This document shows, piece after piece, positions 5,437 through 9,547 of a stretch of DNA of 9,547 nt; position 1 is the stretch's first letter, and each line of letters opens with the position of its first letter. A program made the position numbers and the translations under genes. The stretch is from positions 1-9,547 of the forward strand of contig JAQUMZ010000075.1 in assembly GCA_028717865.1 (NCBI GenBank). Reading direction: 5' to 3'. The stretch is from Elusimicrobiota bacterium. Its GTDB lineage: Bacteria; Elusimicrobiota; Elusimicrobia; UBA1565; UBA9628. A model generated the notes under the pieces. It worked only from the letters and a program-made list of their open reading frames with translations, had not been told where the DNA came from and searched no databases.

Positions 5437-7179
5437 CTACTCCGCGATCGTGACGGACAGGACCTCTGCTATGGAGGTGATCCCGTCGAGAACCTTGCGC
5501 CAGCCGCTGGCACGCAAGTTCCACATCCCGCTGCGCTGGGCGGACTCGCGCAGGCGCCCCAGGTCGCCGCCGTATTTGTAGATGATCTCGCGCATCTCCG
5601 GCACGATGCGGTAAACCTCGTAGATGGCGATGCGGCCCAAATAGCCGGTGCGGGCGCACTTGTCGCAGCCCTTGGCCTCGTAAAACGTGACCCGGGCGGG
5701 ATCGGGCGCCGGCGACAGCAGCGCGCCCTTGACGGCCATCTCGGCGTCCTTGGGGTCGGGCCGGCAGGGCTTCTTGCAGTGCGGACAGAGCTTGCGCACC
5801 AGGCGCTGGGCGGCCGTCACGGCGAGGCTGCTGGAGAGCAGGAAGGGCTCGATGCCCAAATCGATCAGGCGCACGACCGCGGACAAGGCGTCGTTGGTGT
5901 GCAGGGTGGAAAGCACCAGGTGGCCGGTCAGGGCCGCGCGCAGGCAGGTCTGGGCGGTCTCCTGGTCCCGGACCTCGCCGACGAGGATGACGTCGGGGTC
6001 CTGGCGCAGGAAGGAGCGCAAGGCCGAGGCGAAGGTCAGGCCGATGCTGGAGCGCACCTGGACCTGGTTCAAGCCCTCCATCTTGATCTCGACGGGGTCC
6101 TCGATGGTCATGAAGTTCATCTCGGGGGTCTTGATCGTGTTGAGGACGGAATAGAGGGTCGTGGTCTTGCCGGAGCCGGTCGGGCCGGTCAGGAACAGCA
6201 GCCCGTGGGGGCTGCTCGCCCCCTCCAGGAAATCAGCCTTCTGCTTGGGCTCCAGGCCGATCTTGTTGATGTCGAGCTCCACGGCGCCCTTGTCCAGGAT
6301 GCGCAGGACCACCTTCTCGCCGTAGACCGTCGGGCAGATCGACACGCGCAGGTCGATGTTGCGGTTCTGGACCTTGATGGCGAAGGTCCCGTCCTGGGGC
6401 AGGCGCCGCTCCGCGATGTCGAGCCTGGAGAGTATCTTGAGCCGGGAGACCACGCCGAGGAAATCCTTTTTCAGCGGCGCCATGCGCTCGTAGAGCACGC
6501 CGTCGATGCGGAAGCGCAGCATGACGCGCTCGTCGTAGCTCTCCAGGTGGATGTCCGAGCAGCGCTCGGAGATGGCCTGCTTGAGGATGGCGTTGACCAG
6601 CGAAACGACCTGCGCGCCCTGGGCCCCTTGGGCGAGCTGGTCGAGATCGACCCGCTCCGCACCCTCGACCACCTCCTGGACGTCGTCGGCGCCGGCCTGG
6701 CTGCTGGCCATGGTCTTTTCGATGATGCTGCCGCCGGAGACGTAAAACTCGTCTATGGCCTTGAGTATCTGGGCCCGGCTGGCCACGAAGGGCTGGATCT
6801 CGAGCCCGCCGGTCAGCAGCCGGAGGTTGTCGACGAGGACCATATCCTCGGGGTTGGTCATGGCCACGGCCAGGACGGTCTCGTCGAGAAAGAGGGGCAG
6901 CACGCAGTGCTCCCGGGCGTAGGCCTCGTTGATGACCTTCTCGAGGTTCTGCCCGCGCTCGACCTTGAGGACCTTGTTCTCGCGGGAGGCGTAGGGAATG
7001 CCGAGCTGCTTGGAGATCGCGATGGCGATCGCATCGTCCTTTGCGAAGCCCAGCTTGACCACGGCCTCGCTGAAGGAGCACTTGGAGGTCGCCGCCATCT
7101 TCACGGCCCGCTCCTTCTGCTCCGCCGTGATGACCGCGCTGGAGACCAGGATGTCGGCGATCTCGAGCTTCTGGGCCAT
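5437..7179 (-). CDS. gspE: T2SS/T4P assembly ATPase GspE/PilB
   Basis: A 580-residue hexameric secretion ATPase that powers pilin assembly at the inner membrane. An N-terminal GspE/MshE-type domain (about 1-145, beginning LEIADILVSSAVITAEQ) is joined by a linker to the core. In the core are SDIHLESYDERVMLRFRIDG (208-227), Walker A GPTGSGKT (332-339), the Asp box TIEDPVE (358-364), Walker B ILVGEVRD (398-405) and the His box TGHLVLSTLHTND (418-430). A tetracysteine zinc site follows (Cys465, 468, 505, 508; Cys472 is extra). This zinc motif marks GspE/PilB against the retraction ATPase PilT. All catalytic residues are present. The ATG at 7179 is the natural start by homology, yet only about seven bases separate it from the expected transcription start and no clear Shine-Dalgarno precedes it. 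Confidence 0.95.
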   Translation of the reverse strand: MAQKLEIADILVSSAVITAEQKERAVKMAATSKCSFSEAVVKLGFAKDDAIAIAISKQLGIPYASRENKVLKVERGQNLEKVINEAYAREHCVLPLFLDETVLAVAMTNPEDMVLVDNLRLLTGGLEIQPFVASRAQILKAIDEFYVSGGSIIEKTMASSQAGADDVQEVVEGAERVDLDQLAQGAQGAQVVSLVNAILKQAISERCSDIHLESYDERVMLRFRIDGVLYERMAPLKKDFLGVVSRLKILSRLDIAERRLPQDGTFAIKVQNRNIDLRVSICPTVYGEKVVLRILDKGAVELDINKIGLEPKQKADFLEGASSPHGLLFLTGPTGSGKTTTLYSVLNTIKTPEMNFMTIEDPVEIKMEGLNQVQVRSSIGLTFASALRSFLRQDPDVILVGEVRDQETAQTCLRAALTGHLVLSTLHTNDALSAVVRLIDLGIEPFLLSSSLAVTAAQRLVRKLCPHCKKPCRPDPKDAEMAVKGALLSPAPDPARVTFYEAKGCDKCARTGYLGRIAIYEVYRIVPEMREIIYKYGGDLGRLRESAQRSGMWNLRASGWRKVLDGITSIAEVLSVTIAE

Positions 7180-7192
7180 GTCTACCGCTGGT

Positions 7193-7220
7193 AGTATAGC
7201 GGGCTGGCGGCGGATGTCAA
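7193..7220 (-). promoter_or_regulatory. Near-consensus sigma70 promoter of gspE
   Basis: On the minus strand, TTGACA (7220-7215) and TATACT (7198-7193) are separated by 16 bp. The -10 box ends 13 bases before the gspE ATG, so transcription starting about seven bases after it would give a leader of only about 6-7 bases. This promoter separates gspE transcription from gspD and lies just downstream of the double-hairpin repeats. Confidence 0.78.
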
Positions 7221-7235
7221 GTGGGCAGGGCCGAT

Positions 7236-7387
7236 AAACGAGCTCGGCGCCTGCAAGGCGCCGAGCCTGGCGGCTCCCCTATCAGGGGGGCCGCCAGGCC
7301 GTTGGGGTGGCAAGCGAGTTCGGCGCCCGAAGGGCGCCGAACCTGGCCGGCCCCCTATGAGGGGGCCGGCCATTCCGTTGGGGTGGC
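7236..7387. repeat. Tandem pair of 76-bp double-hairpin units between gspD and gspE
   Basis: Two head-to-tail units, 7236-7311 and 7312-7387, align without gaps at 62 of 76 bases. Each has a hairpin of about 11 bp (7242-7266 and 7318-7342) directly followed by a longer one of 12-15 bp (7266-7298 and 7344-7372) with a TATSA loop. Each ends in the identical 13-mer CCGTTGGGGTGGC. Four base pairs differ by compensating changes on both sides (7243/7265, 7252/7256, 7272/7292, 7274/7290 against their counterparts 76 bp on). A fifth goes from T-G wobble to C-G (7275/7289). It lies 13 bp past the gspD stop and 15 bp before the gspE promoter, fitting a terminator, a 3' end protector, or a dispersed REP-like element. 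No protein is likely here. Confidence 0.9.
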
Positions 7388-7399
7388 TTGAAACCGTCA

Positions 7400-9097
7400 T
7401 TAGTCGCTCACGATCGTCGGCGTCAGGAATATGACCAGATCCGAGTTGTCCCGCCGGGTGCTGGTGCTCGTGAAGAACCAGCCGATGATCGGGATGTAGC
7501 CCAGGATCGGCACCTTGCGCACCACCTTGCTCTCCGTCGAGCGCAGCAGACCCCCCATGACCAGGGTCTGGCCGTTGCGCACGCGCACCAGGGTGGAGGC
7601 CCCGCGGCTGATCGGGTCGAAGATCGGATTGCCCTGCGTCGATATGGAGGCTTCCTTGACGTCGGTGAAGCTGGGCTGCACCAGCATGGTGATGTAGCCC
7701 TCCTTATTGATCTGCGGCACGACCTTAAGGACCAGGCCCGTCCAGTAACGCTCGGCGGCGGTGACGCTGGTGCCCATGTTGCTCCCGAAAGAGGACTGCT
7801 GGCTCGCCACTCCGACCGCCTGGTTGGAAGCGACCTGTATGATCGCCGGCTTGTTGTTCAGGGTCAGGATCTTGGGCTTGCCCAAGAAGCGCGCCTCCGC
7901 GCGCGAGACCAGGGCGCGCAGGGTCACTTTGAGCGAGGTCAGGTCCAGGACGCTGGTCAGAACGTTGCTGCCCAGAAGCGGCTTGACCAGATTCGCCCCC
8001 CCCGACTCGGATTGCGCGGAGCTATCGGACTGCCCCCCCTGCTGACCCATGCCGCTGACGACATTAGTGACCGGATCGAAGAACTTGACGGCCGAGAAAT
8101 CCCGGGCCATCGTCAGGGGGAAGGAGGTGTCCCGCGCGCCTCCGACGAAGGAGGCCAACTCGCCGTTGGCCCCGCCCCATTCAAGCCCGATGTCGCGCGA
8201 GCGGGTGGAATCGATCTCCACGATTTGCGCCTCGATCATGACCTGCGGCGGCTTGCGATCCAGCTCGGATATGATCTGCTCGACCTGGGGGAAGACCTCC
8301 GGGATGTCGGTGACCACGAGCGAATTGGTGCGCGGCTCCAGGGCCACGTGCCCGTTTTTGCTCAGGACGCTCCTGAGCACGTTGACGATGGAAACCCCGC
8401 TGTCGGCGTCGTCCTTGCCCCCCTTCGCCCCGCCCGCGTCGGAAGAGCCGCCCGGCAGGGCCAGGCCGGCGCCGGGATTGATGGAAGCCTGGTCGTCCTT
8501 CATCTCCGCCAAGGCCATCAACGGGGTGTAGGCGAGAGTGTAGATGCGCGTGATGAGGTTCAAGGCGCTCTGCGAGCGCGGCGCCACCACGTAGGTGTTG
8601 CTCTGGCCGATGCGCTGATAGGTAAGGCCCTTGATCTCGAGCAGAACCTGGAGCGCGTCGCGGACGGTGACGTTCTGCAGGAAGGCTGTGACTTTCTTGC
8701 TCTCCAGACCCTCCGTGATGATGAAGTTCACCTTGGCCTGGGCGGAGATGGTGTCCAGGAACGTGGCCAGGGGCGCGCCCTTGACCCGCACGGTGACCCG
8801 CGTCTCCAGCGGGGCCACCGGAGCCGCCGCGGAGCCGCGGCTGGCGCCGCTGACGGTGCCGATCTGCACGCCCTGGACGCCGCGCGGCGAGGGCTCGGAA
8901 GCGGGCGCCTCCAGCAGAGGGCCGCCCGCCTCCGCGCCGGGAGCCGACAACTGCTGCGAAAACTGCGGATTGGCCTCGGGTTCGCCTCTCCTGCGCTGGG
9001 CGGCGGCCGGCGGGACGCTCGCGGCAAGCATGGCCAAAGCCGTGGCGCACGACGCCGCGCTCCGCAGGACGGCCGGCCTTCGGTGATGAGTAATCAT
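7400..9097 (-). CDS. gspD: Secretin GspD/PilQ-family outer-membrane channel
   Basis: A 565-residue secretin that forms the multimeric outer-membrane pore. It has a signal peptide (basic start, hydrophobic core about 11-30, cleavage near PPAAAQ) and a low-complexity linker to about 97. An N0/STN-type domain (about 100-173, RVTVRVKGAPLATFLDTISA) is followed by an N1/Secretin_N-type domain (about 181-283) with a Gly/Asp-rich insertion at 205-233. The secretin core (about 284-564) starts at PQVMIEAQIVEIDSTRS and ends with VRNGQTLVMGGLLRS and VPILGYIPIIGWFF. It stops right after the core (FLTPTIVSD), so it has no S-domain for a pilotin. With two N-domains before the core it is shorter than classical GspD (about 650 residues). 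The ATG at 9097 follows the upstream stop by 24 bp with only a GGGGG tract for a ribosome site, consistent with one transcript. Confidence 0.92.
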   Translation of the reverse strand: MITHHRRPAVLRSAASCATALAMLAASVPPAAAQRRRGEPEANPQFSQQLSAPGAEAGGPLLEAPASEPSPRGVQGVQIGTVSGASRGSAAAPVAPLETRVTVRVKGAPLATFLDTISAQAKVNFIITEGLESKKVTAFLQNVTVRDALQVLLEIKGLTYQRIGQSNTYVVAPRSQSALNLITRIYTLAYTPLMALAEMKDDQASINPGAGLALPGGSSDAGGAKGGKDDADSGVSIVNVLRSVLSKNGHVALEPRTNSLVVTDIPEVFPQVEQIISELDRKPPQVMIEAQIVEIDSTRSRDIGLEWGGANGELASFVGGARDTSFPLTMARDFSAVKFFDPVTNVVSGMGQQGGQSDSSAQSESGGANLVKPLLGSNVLTSVLDLTSLKVTLRALVSRAEARFLGKPKILTLNNKPAIIQVASNQAVGVASQQSSFGSNMGTSVTAAERYWTGLVLKVVPQINKEGYITMLVQPSFTDVKEASISTQGNPIFDPISRGASTLVRVRNGQTLVMGGLLRSTESKVVRKVPILGYIPIIGWFFTSTSTRRDNSDLVIFLTPTIVSD

Positions 9098-9121
9098 AAT
9101 GCCCCCATTGTTGCTCAGCCC

Positions 9122-9547
9122 TTACCGGTTCACGGCCTTCATAAATCGCTTGTTCTTGTAGCCGAAGACGACGCCCCGGGTCGTGATGCGCAGGACCCGG
9201 ACCCCGGAGATGGCGTCGCCCTCGCTGACGACCTCCCCGTTGACGATGGCCCGATTCGAGCCGTCCGAGGCCGACACGATCCCCTGCAGTTCCACGATCC
9301 GCTCCGGATTGAACGCGGGGTTGGCCCGGCCGCGCCGCTCGCCGGCCTTGCGCAGTTCCTGCCGCTTGGCCTCGCGCTCGATCTCATTCTGCTTGATGCG
9401 CAGGACGTCGTAAGGGGAAAGGGTGGGGTCCCGCCACGACTGAAAAGCCAGGGCCTGCGGCGACGCCGGAGGCGCCGCGTCGATCCCGGCGGCCGGCTCG
9501 GCCGGGGCCGGCGGCGACGCGGCGGCGGGCGCGGCCGGAGCTTGCGG
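9122..9547 (-). CDS. Inner-membrane coupling protein, GspB/GspC/PilP-like, C-terminal part
   Basis: An open frame enters from the right edge and ends with TAA at 9124-9122; 141 residues are visible and no start is in the window. The first ~35 are a Pro/Ala linker, then come WRDPTLSPYDVLR (38-50) and a charged helix (51-72, IKQNEIEREAKRQELRKAGERR). The C-terminal domain (about 83-135) has VELQGIVSASDGSNRAIVNG, then EVVSEGDAISGVRVLRI and GVVFGYKNKRF. This pattern (a short beta domain with x-ING-x-V-x-EGD and a final GVV) is that of the periplasmic domain of GspB and, more loosely, of GspC and PilP, which link the inner-membrane machine to the secretin. Position directly before gspD agrees. The membrane anchor should lie outside the window. 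It uses the same GC-rich codons as its neighbours. Which of the three families it belongs to is open. Confidence 0.72.
   Translation of the reverse strand, partial: PQAPAAPAAASPPAPAEPAAGIDAAPPASPQALAFQSWRDPTLSPYDVLRIKQNEIEREAKRQELRKAGERRGRANPAFNPERIVELQGIVSASDGSNRAIVNGEVVSEGDAISGVRVLRITTRGVVFGYKNKRFMKAVNR

Noticed and set aside
5388..5437. Possible terminator after gspE (GCGGCG paired with CGCCGC around GCGC-TCAA-GCGC, then TTTTAATT on the minus strand)
   Set aside because: The outer arms enclose a long, poorly paired interior and the T-rich bases are also the upstream part of the gspF promoter; too weak to call.
5377..7194. Long plus-strand open frame of 605 codons opposite gspE
   Set aside because: It is the antisense shadow of gspE: its Leu/Asp/Gly/Val-rich repeats come from the codon bias of the opposite strand, while gspE has all ATPase motifs.
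7236..7387. CRISPR array
   Set aside because: Only two directly adjacent units without spacers, each with two hairpins, and no cas genes nearby.
7182..7400. Minus-strand open frame of 72 codons overlapping the gspD stop
   Set aside because: It lies wholly on the double-hairpin repeats and the gspE promoter, its composition follows the repeats, and it has no domain character.

Overview
The window is a high-GC stretch from a diderm (outer-membrane-bearing) bacterium. It is dominated by one minus-strand locus for a type II secretion system (T2SS) or closely related type IV pilus (T4P) machine. The secretin requires an outer membrane, and the gene order (GspB/C-like, D, E, F, G, then minor pseudopilins ending in a GspK/PilX-like one) is the classic gsp order. 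The species cannot be named from the sequence. The style of the pilins and the compact, divergent components would fit an uncultured lineage such as Elusimicrobiota, but that is a guess.

Layout from right to left, in the direction of transcription: the C-terminal part of an inner-membrane coupling protein (9547-9122), the secretin GspD (9097-7400), and a 220-bp gap. The gap holds a tandem pair of 76-bp double-hairpin repeats followed by a near-consensus sigma70 promoter. Then come the ATPase GspE (7179-5437), a second strong promoter, and the platform protein GspF (5332-4115). These are followed by the major pseudopilin GspG (4106-3570) and three minor (pseudo)pilins (3530-2973, 2976-2314, 2333-1947) with overlapping ends. 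Last is a ChbG/HpnK (YdjC) family deacetylase (1950-1129) whose GTG start overlaps the preceding stop codon. Two in-frame GTGA stop/start overlaps show tight translational coupling at the 3' end of the operon.

At the left edge, on the plus strand and converging on the operon, is the nearly complete 3' part of a flippase-like (UPF0104, HpnL/lysylphosphatidylglycerol-synthase-type) membrane protein, cut by the window start. The intergenic region between the converging genes contains several perfect inverted repeats. It also has a 56-bp direct repeat: the antisense of the deacetylase's last codons is found again inside the last codons of the flippase gene.

How it works together: GspE powers assembly of a GspG-based pseudopilus on the GspF platform, the minor pseudopilins form its tip, and substrate or fibre passes through the GspD secretin, which the GspB/C/PilP-like protein links to the inner membrane. 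The deacetylase and flippase-like protein belong to families that act on glycans or lipid-linked molecules, so they may modify the envelope or a pilin glycan, but the sequence does not show this. The most unusual signals are non-coding: the covarying tandem hairpin element between gspD and gspE, the very short leader of gspE, and the repeat that seems to have supplied the flippase C-terminus.
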